From Candidatus Segatella violae (lineage in GTDB: Bacteria; Bacteroidota; Bacteroidia; Bacteroidales; Bacteroidaceae): 64,000 bases of DNA. The stretch's first letter is position 1; every line of letters starts with the position of its first letter. The notes below the pieces were generated by a model. That model made no database searches, was not told the origin of the DNA, and worked only from the letters and a program-made list of their open reading frames with translations. Shown here in pieces: positions 8,860 to 17,155 of this stretch. The DNA lies in contig DJSH01000070.1 of NCBI GenBank assembly GCA_002440225.1, positions 1-64,000 on the forward strand, given 5' to 3'. The position numbers were made by a program, and so were the translations under genes.

Positions 8860-9738
8860 ATGAGAAAGAAACAATATAAGCCTCGCAAACATCGTAGCTT
8901 GCAGGTCATTACTTTGTGCATCAGTACTGCTATGGTACTGGTTTTATTGGGTTTGGTCATCTTCTCCGTTCTCATGGGGCGGAACCTGTCGTCGTATGTC
9001 AAGGAGAACCTTGTGGTGCAGGTGATGTTGGAGCAGGATATGACCAATCCGGAGGGCTTGCAGATGTGCAAGCGACTGAAGGCGAGACCTTATGTGAAGA
9101 ATCTCACTTATATAACCAAGGAACAGGCCTTGAAAGAGGCTACCCACGACTTGGGTACCAACCCAAGCGAGTTTGCCGGGGTGAACCCTTTCCAGCCTTC
9201 CATCGAAATTACGACACAGGCCGACTATGCCAACAATGATTCCTTGGCTTGGATTTCCAAGGAACTGAAGAGCTATCCTCGTGTCACGGAGGTGAGCTAT
9301 CAGCACGACTTGATAGAGCAGGTGAACAATTCGCTTGCCAAGATTAGCATCGGACTCTTGATAGTAGCAGCCCTGCTTACCTTCATCTCCTTCTCGCTCA
9401 TCAATAATACGGTGAGATTGGGCATCTACGCCCGCCGTTTCTCCATCCATACGATGAAGTTGGTGGGAGCTTCCTGGGGATTCATCCGAAAACCATTCTT
9501 GAAGCGTGCGATGGCGGTAGGTGTGGTGGCAGCCTTGATAGCCGATGGATTCTTGGGCGGTTGTCTCTATGCCTGGTCGATGCACGAGCCTGAGTTGCTC
9601 AATGTGTTGGGCTGGCAGGAACTAGCTATCACAGGTGGTTCCGTCTTCCTCTTCGGACTCATCATCACGGTTATCTGCGCCAGTATCTCGGTGAATAAGT
9701 TCTTGAAGATGAAAGCTGGAGAATTGTATAAGATTTAA
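8860..9738 (+). CDS. ftsX: Cell-division ABC transporter-like permease FtsX
   Basis: Inner-membrane partner of the FtsE ATPase; the complex activates septal peptidoglycan hydrolases. A basic cytoplasmic start (MRKKQYKPRKHR) precedes TM1 (about 15-40). A periplasmic domain spans about 42-165, and three C-terminal TMs carry the FtsX core with ISFSLINNTVRLGIYARR. The 292-residue length is usual. ftsE is not adjacent, which is common in Bacteroidota. It is the first gene of a run with DUF3098, uppP, truB, queA and folK. Confidence 0.93.
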   Translation: MRKKQYKPRKHRSLQVITLCISTAMVLVLLGLVIFSVLMGRNLSSYVKENLVVQVMLEQDMTNPEGLQMCKRLKARPYVKNLTYITKEQALKEATHDLGTNPSEFAGVNPFQPSIEITTQADYANNDSLAWISKELKSYPRVTEVSYQHDLIEQVNNSLAKISIGLLIVAALLTFISFSLINNTVRLGIYARRFSIHTMKLVGASWGFIRKPFLKRAMAVGVVAALIADGFLGGCLYAWSMHEPELLNVLGWQELAITGGSVFLFGLIITVICASISVNKFLKMKAGELYKI

Positions 9739-9753
9739 CATTATTATAATAAT

Positions 9754-9984
9754 ATGGATAAGAAGAATTTAGCATTTGACAAGATGAACTTCATCTTGTT
9801 GGGTATCGGGATGGCGATTGTCATCCTGGGCTTCATCTTGATGAGTGGAGCAGGTTCTAATGAACATACTTTCGATACCGATATCTTCAGTACACGTCGT
9901 ATCGTAGTAGCTCCAACTGTGACATTGATAGGTTTCCTTTCAATTATTTATGCTGTAATACGTAAACCAAAGGACGAGGAATAA
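9754..9984 (+). CDS. DUF3098 small membrane protein
   Basis: A 76-residue protein with two hydrophobic segments (about 12-32 and 48-68) separated by a polar loop, and a charged tail. The layout FDKMNFILLGIGMAIVILGF and its place directly after ftsX and before uppP are characteristic of the DUF3098 family of Bacteroidota. Its biochemical function is unknown. The fixed position between ftsX and uppP hints at an envelope or division role, but that is inference only. Confidence 0.85.
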   Translation: MDKKNLAFDKMNFILLGIGMAIVILGFILMSGAGSNEHTFDTDIFSTRRIVVAPTVTLIGFLSIIYAVIRKPKDEE

Positions 9985-10019
9985 TCATTTAACATTCAAC
10001 ATTTAACATTATATATATA

Positions 10020-10841
10020 ATGGATTGGATACAAGGTTTGATTTTAGGACTCATTCAGGGTCTCACAGAATATTTGCCAGTAAGTAGTAGTGGTCATTTG
10101 GAGATAGGCAAGGCATTGCTTGGCCCTGAGGCTGAGGCCGGTGGCTTGACTTTCGACATCGTGGTACATGTGGCTACCGTGCTGAGTACGTTGGTCATCC
10201 TTTGGAAGGAGATTAGTTGGATATTCAAGGGGTTGTTCCGTTGGAACGGCGCTTTGAACGATGAGCAGAAGTATGCCATCAACATCCTCATCTCCATGAT
10301 TCCTGTGGGCATCGTCGGTCTCTTCTTCAAGGACCAGATAGAGGCGTTGTTCGCTGGCGAGGTCATCAAGGTGGTAGGAGCTTGCTTGCTCGTTACTGCA
10401 GCGTTGCTCACCTTGACTCACTTCTATCATCCAAAGGAGAAGGAGCATATCTCTCCATTGCATGCTTTCATCATCGGTATAGCTCAGGCTGTGGCTGTAT
10501 TGCCAGGCTTGTCTCGCTCAGGTTCTACCATTGCCACAGGTTTGCTTCTCGGCAACAGTAAGAAGAACTTGGCGCAGTTCTCGTTCCTCATGGTGATTCC
10601 CCCTATCTTGGGTGAGGCGTTGCTCGACTTCAAGCACATCTTCGCACCATCCCAGGAGTATCTGGCAAGCCATGCGGCAGAGACACCTATCCCAACCCTC
10701 TCACTCGTAGTAGGTTTCATCGCTGCGTTCGTGAGCGGTTGCTTCGCTTGTAAGTGGATGATTTCGTTGGTGAAGAAGTGCAAGCTCATCTACTTCGCCA
10801 TCTATTGCGCCATCGTCGGCATCATCGCCTTGTGCTGCTAA
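10020..10841 (+). CDS. uppP: Undecaprenyl-diphosphatase UppP (BacA family)
   Basis: Polytopic membrane phosphatase that dephosphorylates undecaprenyl pyrophosphate so the lipid carrier can be reused for peptidoglycan and glycan synthesis. Overexpression in this family gives bacitracin resistance. Both catalytic signatures are present: TEYLPVSSSGH near residues 16-26 and PGLSRSGST near 160-170. The 273-residue length and about eight TMs fit. It is transcribed with ftsX and DUF3098, with only 35 bases separating it from the latter. Confidence 0.95.
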   Translation: MDWIQGLILGLIQGLTEYLPVSSSGHLEIGKALLGPEAEAGGLTFDIVVHVATVLSTLVILWKEISWIFKGLFRWNGALNDEQKYAINILISMIPVGIVGLFFKDQIEALFAGEVIKVVGACLLVTAALLTLTHFYHPKEKEHISPLHAFIIGIAQAVAVLPGLSRSGSTIATGLLLGNSKKNLAQFSFLMVIPPILGEALLDFKHIFAPSQEYLASHAAETPIPTLSLVVGFIAAFVSGCFACKWMISLVKKCKLIYFAIYCAIVGIIALCC

Positions 10842-10856
10842 GCACTGTGGGCGAAT

Positions 10857-10876
10857 AGCGGCTTGTGTGCCGTTTT
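10857..10876 (+). terminator. Weak hairpin between uppP and truB
   Basis: AGCGGC (10857-10862) can pair with GCCGTT (10869-10874), with TT following. The stem is only 6 bp including one wobble pair, so it may attenuate rather than end transcription. Confidence 0.35.
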
Positions 10877-10898
10877 ATTATAAACCCATTTATACTAT

Positions 10899-11612
10899 AT
10901 GGATTTCAGAAAAGGAGAAATTATAGCCATAGACAAGCCTTATCGCATATCGAGTTTCAAGGCTTTGGCACATGTGAGATATTTATTGTCGCATAAACTT
11001 GGACATCGGGTGAAGATTGGTCATGCAGGAACGCTCGACCCGCTCGCCACAGGTGTGCTGGTGCTTTGCACGGGCAAGTGCACCAAGCAGATAGAGCAAT
11101 TGCAGACGCATACCAAGGAGTATACGGCTACCTTGCAGCTCGGTGCCACCACTGCCAGCTACGACATGGAGCATGAGGTGAACGCCACTTATCCTACCGA
11201 GCACATCACTCGTGAATTGGTGGAGGAAACCCTGAAGCAGTTTGTGGGCGAGATACAGCAGATACCTCCTACCTATAGCGCCGTGAAGGTGAATGGCGAC
11301 CGAGCCTATGCCTTGCGCCGTGCTGGAGAGGAGGTGCAATTGAAGCCGAAGACCGTTCGTGTAGATGAGATCGAGCTGACCGACTATGATGACGAAAAGA
11401 AAACTGCCAGCATCCGTGTGGTATGTGGCAAGGGAACCTACATCCGTTCGTTGGCTCGCGACATCGGCAGGGCATTGAACAGTGGAGCTTATCTCACAGC
11501 CCTCCGTCGCACCAAGGCAGGGAGCTTTTGCGTAGAGAATTGCATCGACTACGACCATTTCCAGGACTGGCTTGATGCACAAGAGATAGAAGACAGCACA
11601 GCCAACAACTAG
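10899..11612 (+). CDS. truB: tRNA pseudouridine(55) synthase TruB
   Basis: Isomerises U55 in the T-loop of elongator tRNAs. The catalytic motif GHAGTLDPLATGVLVL places the nucleophilic Asp at residue 47. The YTATLQLG, PPTYSAVKVNG and GTYIRSLARD segments are standard TruB landmarks. The length of 237 residues is short, without the C-terminal PUA domain of E. coli TruB, which is common in Bacteroidota. It lies between uppP and queA, so two tRNA-modification genes are adjacent. Confidence 0.95.
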   Translation: MDFRKGEIIAIDKPYRISSFKALAHVRYLLSHKLGHRVKIGHAGTLDPLATGVLVLCTGKCTKQIEQLQTHTKEYTATLQLGATTASYDMEHEVNATYPTEHITRELVEETLKQFVGEIQQIPPTYSAVKVNGDRAYALRRAGEEVQLKPKTVRVDEIELTDYDDEKKTASIRVVCGKGTYIRSLARDIGRALNSGAYLTALRRTKAGSFCVENCIDYDHFQDWLDAQEIEDSTANN

Positions 11613-11670
11613 TGTCGTCGCAGGGATTTAAGAATTTATTAATAACTAGAAAGGAGATATTTAGAATAAC

Positions 11671-12855
11671 ATGAAACTGTCACAATTCAACTTTAAGTTG
11701 CCAGCCAATCAGGTTGCGCTTTATCCACATAAGGCTAAGCGTGTGGTTAAGACTGCTAGTGGTGAACGTACTTTCGAGGTTACTCGCCGTGATGAGTCAC
11801 GTCTGATGGTACTCCACAAGAAGTCTGAGACCATAGATATGTACAAGACCGATGACGATGGCAACGTGCTGAAGGATGCCGATGGCAATCCAGAGTTTTT
11901 GCAGTTCAAAGACATCGTGAAATATTTCGGAGAGGGCGATACCTTTATCTTTAATGATACCAAGGTGTTCCCAGCCCGCTTGTACGGAACCAAGGAGAAG
12001 ACCGATGCCAAGATAGAGGTGTTCTTGCTCCGTGAGTTGAATGCCGAGATGCGTCTCTGGGATGTGTTGGTAGAGCCAGCCCGCAAGATACGTATTGGCA
12101 ACAAGTTGTTCTTCGACGACGTAAACGAGATGGTAGCCGAGGTTATCGACAATACAACGAGCCGTGGTCGTACCCTTCGTTTCCTCTACGACGAGGATGG
12201 CAATCATGATGTATTCAAGCGTTCGCTCTTCGCTTTGGGCGAGGCTCCATTGCCACGCTACGTCATCGATGCTCGTGAGAATCATCATGCCACAGAAGAC
12301 GATATGGATGATTTCCAGTGTGTTTTCGCCCGTGAGGAGGGAGCAGTTACCGCCCCAGCCACAGGCTTGCATTTCAGCCGTGAGTTGATGAAGCGCATGG
12401 AAATCGACGGCATCAACAAGGCTTACATCACCCTGCATTGCGGATTGGGCAATTTCCATGAGATTGAGGTGGAGGACTTGACAAAGCACAAGATGGATTC
12501 TGAGCAGATGCACATCGACAGGGATGCTTGCGAATTGGTGAACAAGACCAAGATGAATGGCCATCATGTATGTGCGATAGGTACCAGTGTGTTGAAGGCT
12601 ACAGAGACAGCCGTTGGCACAGACGGACTGATGAAGGAGTTTGAGGGCTGGACCAATAAGTTCATCTTCCCTCCATACGACTTCGGCCTGGCCGACTGTA
12701 TGGTTGCCAATTTTTATCATCCAGAGTCTACACTCTTGATGAGCACGGCTGCCTTCGGAGGTTATGAGCTTGTGATGGAGGCATACAAGAAGGCGGTGAA
12801 GAATGGTTACATGTTTGGTTGCTTCGGCGACTCATTGTTGATTCTTCCAGACTAA
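11671..12855 (+). CDS. queA: S-adenosylmethionine:tRNA ribosyltransferase-isomerase QueA
   Basis: Transfers and rearranges the ribosyl moiety of SAM onto preQ1-tRNA to form epoxyqueuosine in the queuosine pathway. Recognised by FNDTKVFPARLYG, the AVTAPATGLHF motif near residue 230, THxx-like HCGLGNF, and the C-terminal STLLMSTAAFGG. At 394 residues it is longer than E. coli QueA, owing to an insert near residues 30-75 seen in Bacteroidota homologues. An AAGGAG sequence at 11651-11656 resembles a Shine-Dalgarno site, unusual here, but stands 14 bases from the ATG. Confidence 0.94.
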   Translation: MKLSQFNFKLPANQVALYPHKAKRVVKTASGERTFEVTRRDESRLMVLHKKSETIDMYKTDDDGNVLKDADGNPEFLQFKDIVKYFGEGDTFIFNDTKVFPARLYGTKEKTDAKIEVFLLRELNAEMRLWDVLVEPARKIRIGNKLFFDDVNEMVAEVIDNTTSRGRTLRFLYDEDGNHDVFKRSLFALGEAPLPRYVIDARENHHATEDDMDDFQCVFAREEGAVTAPATGLHFSRELMKRMEIDGINKAYITLHCGLGNFHEIEVEDLTKHKMDSEQMHIDRDACELVNKTKMNGHHVCAIGTSVLKATETAVGTDGLMKEFEGWTNKFIFPPYDFGLADCMVANFYHPESTLLMSTAAFGGYELVMEAYKKAVKNGYMFGCFGDSLLILPD

Positions 12856-12905
12856 TGACCGGACCGTCACTTGGATGACAGCGACACCTTTATATACAAT
12901 AGAAG

Positions 12906-13313
12906 ATGTATAAAGTATATTTGAGCCTAGGTACGAATTTGGGCAATCGAAAGCGCAACATTCGTGAGGCGATAGACATGATAGGGGAGCAGATTGGCGT
13001 GGTAGAGCGCCAGTCTGCTCTTTACGAAACCAAGCCTTGGGGCTTTGCTTCGCCCAATGATTTTATCAATGCCTGTGTGTTGGTTTACACAACGTTGGCA
13101 CCTCGCCAGTTGCTTGAGGCTGCACAGCATATAGAGAAAGAGATGGGGCGCACATTGAAGTCGGTTGATGGGGAGTATCACGACCGTATCATCGACATAG
13201 ACATCTTGCTCATCGACGACTTACATATCGACGAGCCCGATCTCAAGGTTCCCCATCCCTTGATGGAGGAGCGAGATTTCGTGATGACTCCTTTGCGAGA
13301 AATCCTTGATTAA
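12906..13313 (+). CDS. folK: 2-amino-4-hydroxy-6-hydroxymethyldihydropteridine pyrophosphokinase FolK
   Basis: Pyrophosphorylates the pterin precursor of folate. Motifs visible are LSLGTNLGNRKRNIREA at the start, ALYETKPWG, and the metal/ATP-binding DRIIDIDILLIDDL followed by VPHPLMEERDFVM. The length of 135 residues is normal for a minimal HPPK. It is the last gene of the ftsX run; folB, the preceding pathway enzyme, lies separately at 55.1 kb. Confidence 0.94.
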   Translation: MYKVYLSLGTNLGNRKRNIREAIDMIGEQIGVVERQSALYETKPWGFASPNDFINACVLVYTTLAPRQLLEAAQHIEKEMGRTLKSVDGEYHDRIIDIDILLIDDLHIDEPDLKVPHPLMEERDFVMTPLREILD

Positions 13314-13370
13314 TACATGTAAAAATATTATTTCGAGATTCGTAATCTAGCCATTATGGCTCAGTAATAC

Positions 13371-13424
13371 TATGAAGGCAGAAAGCCCTGTCGCTCGGGA
13401 GAGTGATAGGGCTTTCTGCCTTCA
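13371..13424 (+). terminator. 25-bp GNRA hairpin before the fimbrial locus
   Basis: 13371-13395 pairs with 13400-13424 over 25 bp (two or three G-T wobbles) around a GGGA loop. It ends the folK transcript and is followed by CCTTTTT a few bases on. Its 26-base core (13385-13410) recurs with two differences at 26637-26662 on the other side of the fimbrial genes. Confidence 0.8.
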
Positions 13425-13525
13425 TGCTGTTCCTTTTTCGGCTCAAAAATTTGATCTATGTAGAAAAAACAGACATAAAAAACGACTTTTCTCATTCAAA
13501 GCAAGGATATTTCTCAATTTTTTGT

Positions 13526-13533
13526 TATCTTTG
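13526..13533 (+). promoter_or_regulatory. -7 element upstream of the fimbrial locus
   Basis: TATCTTTG fits TAnnTTTG and lies 62 bases before the first fimbrial-locus ATG (13595). No good -33 TTTG sits at the canonical distance, so the promoter may be weak or regulated. Confidence 0.55.
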
Positions 13534-13594
13534 CACCGTCATAAAGGTAAATGATATTAAGGTTATTGATGCATAAAGAGTAATAAAAAACAGT

Positions 13595-15076
13595 ATGTTG
13601 GGAAAATTTGTTTTAGTAGGGATATATTGTAGTCTTACATCACTTGCATGTATGGCTCAGACATATGGGGGTGCCATCAAGACCAATCTTTTGTATTGGG
13701 CTACCACTACGCCAAATATCGGAACAGAGATTGCGGTAGGCAAGAAGCATACCGCACAAGTATTCTTCGGTCTTAATCCTTGGAAGCAGAGCGGCGGCGA
13801 CCAGTCGAGTCTTCGCCATTGGCTTGTGATGCCAGAATACAGATATTGGTTCAAGCAGAATTTCAATGGATGGTTTCTTGGGGCTCATGCCATGGGCGGA
13901 CAATATAACATCGGTAGTGTAAAGCTGCCTTTCGGCTTGAAGAAGAGTCTCCGTGACCATCGCTACGAAGGATGGTACGTTGGAGGCGGCGTGACGGCAG
14001 GTTATCAGTGGAAACTAGCCAGTCGTTTGAATTTGGAAACATCGATAGGTGTTGGTTATATATACAGTAATTACGATAAATTTAAATGTGGTGCTTGTGG
14101 CGAGAAGTTGTATTCTGGCCATAAGAATTATGTAGGTCCTACCAAGGTAGCTTTATCTTTGGTTTACCTTATTGGACCGAAAGCGAAAACTCCAGAAGTG
14201 GTAGAGCAGCCCGTTTTGCCTGTTCGACGCATCCAGCTTGCTGCCGTCCAGCCAATAGTGGAGGCGGTGAAGATACGCCATCTTGACAAGCGAGCCTACA
14301 TCGACTTCCCGGTGGATAAGATTACGCTCTATCCAGAGTATCGTCGCAATCCTGCGCAGCTCGATAGCATCATCACCACCATCAACGCCTTGAAGGAGGA
14401 TAAGAATCTGGAGGTGAGTGCCATCAACATCCATGGCTTTGCTTCGCCTGAGAGTCCATACAGCCATAACGAATATCTGGCTCAGAACCGTGCGAAGCTC
14501 TTGGCGGAGTATGTGCGCCGCATGGTGAAACTCCCAGATTCCATCTTCTCGGTGTCTTCCACCCCAGAGGATTGGGAGGGACTCAAGACTTATATCAAGG
14601 ATAGCAATCTGGAGCATAAGTCGGAGATTCTCGCCATCGCCAATGATGAGCGATTGAATCCTGATGCCTGTGAGTGGAAAATCAAGAAGCAATATCCATC
14701 GGAATATCGCTTCATGCTCGATACTTGGTATCCAGCCCTTCGCCATAGCGACTATCACATCACTTATAAGGTGAAGCCATTCAGCGTGGAAGAGGCGAAG
14801 GAGGTATTGAAGACCAAGCCACAACAGCTCTCGCTCAACGAGCTGTTTATGGTGGCGCAGACCTACGAGCCTGGCAGCAAGGAGTTTAACGAGGTGATGG
14901 AGACCGCCGTGAGATTGTTCCCTAGCGACCCTATCGCCAACCTCAATGCCGCTATCACCCGACTGAACGCTGGCGATGCAGAGGGAGCGAAGCCTTATCT
15001 CGACAAGGCGGGAGATTCCGAGAAAGCCAAACAGGCAAGAGCGCGTTATCAGCAGATGATGAACGGTTCTGAATAA
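13595..15076 (+). CDS. DUF3575/OmpA-like protein of the fimbrial locus
   Basis: Predicted outer-membrane or periplasmic protein with a signal peptide ending LACMAQT (about residue 22). Residues about 25-190 form a DUF3575 beta-barrel-like region (GGAIKTNLLYWATTTPNIGTE, alternating aromatic strands). An OmpA-like periplasmic region follows (VDKITLYPEYRRNPAQLDSI, INIHGFASPESPYSHNEYLAQNRA, residues about 235-310). The C-terminus has a helical TPR-like region with LNAAITRLNAGDAEGAKPYLDKAG. Proteins of this type regularly precede FimA/Mfa1-type pilin genes in Bacteroidota. A role in anchoring or assembly is inferred from position only. Confidence 0.85.
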   Translation: MLGKFVLVGIYCSLTSLACMAQTYGGAIKTNLLYWATTTPNIGTEIAVGKKHTAQVFFGLNPWKQSGGDQSSLRHWLVMPEYRYWFKQNFNGWFLGAHAMGGQYNIGSVKLPFGLKKSLRDHRYEGWYVGGGVTAGYQWKLASRLNLETSIGVGYIYSNYDKFKCGACGEKLYSGHKNYVGPTKVALSLVYLIGPKAKTPEVVEQPVLPVRRIQLAAVQPIVEAVKIRHLDKRAYIDFPVDKITLYPEYRRNPAQLDSIITTINALKEDKNLEVSAINIHGFASPESPYSHNEYLAQNRAKLLAEYVRRMVKLPDSIFSVSSTPEDWEGLKTYIKDSNLEHKSEILAIANDERLNPDACEWKIKKQYPSEYRFMLDTWYPALRHSDYHITYKVKPFSVEEAKEVLKTKPQQLSLNELFMVAQTYEPGSKEFNEVMETAVRLFPSDPIANLNAAITRLNAGDAEGAKPYLDKAGDSEKAKQARARYQQMMNGSE

Positions 15077-15146
15077 GGTATCTAAGAAAAGAATAAGTGT
15101 TTCATAAGAATATCAAACGAAAATAATAAATTTAAATTACGTAGTT

Positions 15147-16946
15147 ATGAGAAAGTTTAAGTTTTATTCCGCAGCGTTGGCTGGATTGCTGACGTTGGGC
15201 GCTTGCTCTAGCAGTGATGACTTGAATGGTGGGGCAAGTGGGGAAAGTAAGGGATTGACTTCTTATTTGGCAGTTAACATTAACAATGTAGGAGCAGTCC
15301 CTACTACTAAGGCTACTAGAGCAGAATATAAAGATAAGAATGAAAATAATAGCACGTATGAAGATGGTGAGGGCATTGAGAGTGTCATTACCAAGGTGCG
15401 TTTTTATTTCTTCAATACTGATGGTACGCCATACATTCTCAATTCTGCAGGTGAGGATGTCTTAGAACAAAAGAACAATTATATAGATGTGGCCATGCAA
15501 AAAAATAGCGATGACCATGACCATACTGTTGAAACTGTTACCCAGGCGAAGCTTGTCTTGAATGGTGAGTCCAACTTGGCTCCTGCCTCGATGCTTACCG
15601 TCGTAAATCCTGATGCTACGGGTGGATTGTTGAACGAAAGTGCTCAACGTTTTTCCGTTTTGCGTTATGAAACGAAAGGTTCTACATGGAAGAATGACAA
15701 GGGATTTGTCATGAGCAATTCCGTTTATCAGGATGCTGGTATTGATATTTGCAGTACTCAGTTGGCAGGTAAGTTGGCTTCTAGTGCGGATGCTGCGACA
15801 AAAGATCCTGTAGATGTGTACGTAGAGCGTGTATTGGCTAAGGTTACTGCTAATGTGAATGAGACTGCTAAAACATCGGATGGTAGTAGTAATATTTGGA
15901 CAAAGGTGAGTGATGGCGGCCAGTATGATGGTTCTTGGAGAACAAAGGTCGGCACACTTGCTATTGCGCAAGACGAAGGCACTTCTAAGAACTACGATGT
16001 ATATGCTTGGGTTCAAGGTTGGGGTGTTGCCGATAGAAACAACTTGGCAGAACTTTACAAGCAGATTAAGGTAGGAGAGTGGACCGACGCTACTTTGGGC
16101 ATCAAGCCTTGGAATACAGCGGATTATAAACGTTGCTTCTGGTCCAACTCTTGTGACATCAACAACACAAACCCTCCTCAGAACACGGACTATACGAGCT
16201 ATACACGAAAAATGGGTAGTGATGCTGAATATGTAATGCCAAATACGCCTACAGGAGTTGTTTCTACTCCTTACAGCAGCCATCTTACCAAGCTCTTGGT
16301 TGCAGTGAAACTTGGCTATCAAGATGAGAGCGGCAATTGGAAGCCAGCTGAAATCTGCGAGTATAAGGGACAGGAAATGCTTGGAGCTGATCAAGTAAAG
16401 AAACTCATCTTGAAGGAGAATGAGCGCTTCTTCATCAAGAATGGTGACCAGTATGTAAATATGTCAGCAGATAACATCGAATTTGTCACTTCTACATCTT
16501 ACAATGATAAGTTGAAAGACTATCAGGTGGTTGCTAAGTTGAAGGGTGTAGATAAACTGTATATCATCAGCAATGATGCACTCACTGCTAACAGCAATTC
16601 AGAGGAACGTGCTGCTTCTTATTCAGAAATGAGTGCAGAGGATGTCAATAAGCTCTTGGCACAGAATCCTATTGAGATTCGCAAGGATGGCAATGCTTAT
16701 TATTATACTCCAATCAAGCACCTTGGAACTGCTGGCTCTTTGGGTGAATATGGTATCGTACGTAACCATTCATACAAGGTTACCATCAATTCAATCAAGG
16801 GATTTGGTACCCCAGTGTATGACCCAAAGAAGGTGATTATCCCTACTCAGCCTTCCAACGATAAGTCTTACTTGGCTGCCAAAGTGAATGTACTAGCTTG
16901 GCGTGTGGTTAATAGCTCTGTTGATTTGAACACTGTTGACAAATAA
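15147..16946 (+). CDS. Mfa1-type major fimbrial subunit
   Basis: Pilin of the FimA/Mfa1 (type V) class, exported as a lipoprotein and then proteolytically matured at the surface. The lipobox is LGAC (Cys 20). A first beta strand (LTSYLAVNINNVG, about 37-49) is followed by TTKATRAEY, where R58 is a plausible trypsin-like maturation site as in Porphyromonas pilins. The C-terminal strand VNVLAWRVVNSSVDL resembles the donor strand of the family. At 599 residues it is large, as Mfa1 homologues often are. It follows the DUF3575 gene by 70 bases. A repeat block downstream (17019-17102) separates it from the anchor gene and may set relative expression. Confidence 0.88.
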   Translation: MRKFKFYSAALAGLLTLGACSSSDDLNGGASGESKGLTSYLAVNINNVGAVPTTKATRAEYKDKNENNSTYEDGEGIESVITKVRFYFFNTDGTPYILNSAGEDVLEQKNNYIDVAMQKNSDDHDHTVETVTQAKLVLNGESNLAPASMLTVVNPDATGGLLNESAQRFSVLRYETKGSTWKNDKGFVMSNSVYQDAGIDICSTQLAGKLASSADAATKDPVDVYVERVLAKVTANVNETAKTSDGSSNIWTKVSDGGQYDGSWRTKVGTLAIAQDEGTSKNYDVYAWVQGWGVADRNNLAELYKQIKVGEWTDATLGIKPWNTADYKRCFWSNSCDINNTNPPQNTDYTSYTRKMGSDAEYVMPNTPTGVVSTPYSSHLTKLLVAVKLGYQDESGNWKPAEICEYKGQEMLGADQVKKLILKENERFFIKNGDQYVNMSADNIEFVTSTSYNDKLKDYQVVAKLKGVDKLYIISNDALTANSNSEERAASYSEMSAEDVNKLLAQNPIEIRKDGNAYYYTPIKHLGTAGSLGEYGIVRNHSYKVTINSIKGFGTPVYDPKKVIIPTQPSNDKSYLAAKVNVLAWRVVNSSVDLNTVDK

Positions 16947-17018
16947 TTTATATAATAGGTAGAACAAGTACAGGGTAACCCTGGAAAAATATCCTAACCA
17001 TAGCAGAAGTTTTCGTTG

Positions 17019-17102
17019 CACGACGTGAAACGTACATCTCACGACATGAAATGGCCATCCCACGACATGAAACGCACGTTTCACGACGTGCAACGGAGAT
17101 TT
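17019..17102 (+). repeat. Four tandem 21-nt repeats between pilin and anchor genes
   Basis: Units start at 17019, 17040, 17061 and 17082, each opening with CACGACRTG. Unit 1 with its left flank (CGTTGCACGACGTGAAACG) is almost the reverse complement of unit 4 with its flank (CGTTTCACGACGTGCAACG). The whole block can therefore fold into one long stem with units 2 and 3 at the top. It is intergenic; the short open frames through it are 7-residue repeats and are not credible proteins. Confidence 0.85.
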
Positions 17103-17155
17103 CCACTAGTAGTAGAAACATTTTTATCGGGTAATAAAAACAATTATATCGAGAG

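Noticed and set aside
13372..13554. Plus-strand 60-codon frame before the fimbrial locus
   Set aside because: It starts inside the 25-bp hairpin and covers the next promoter region; it has no protein-like features.
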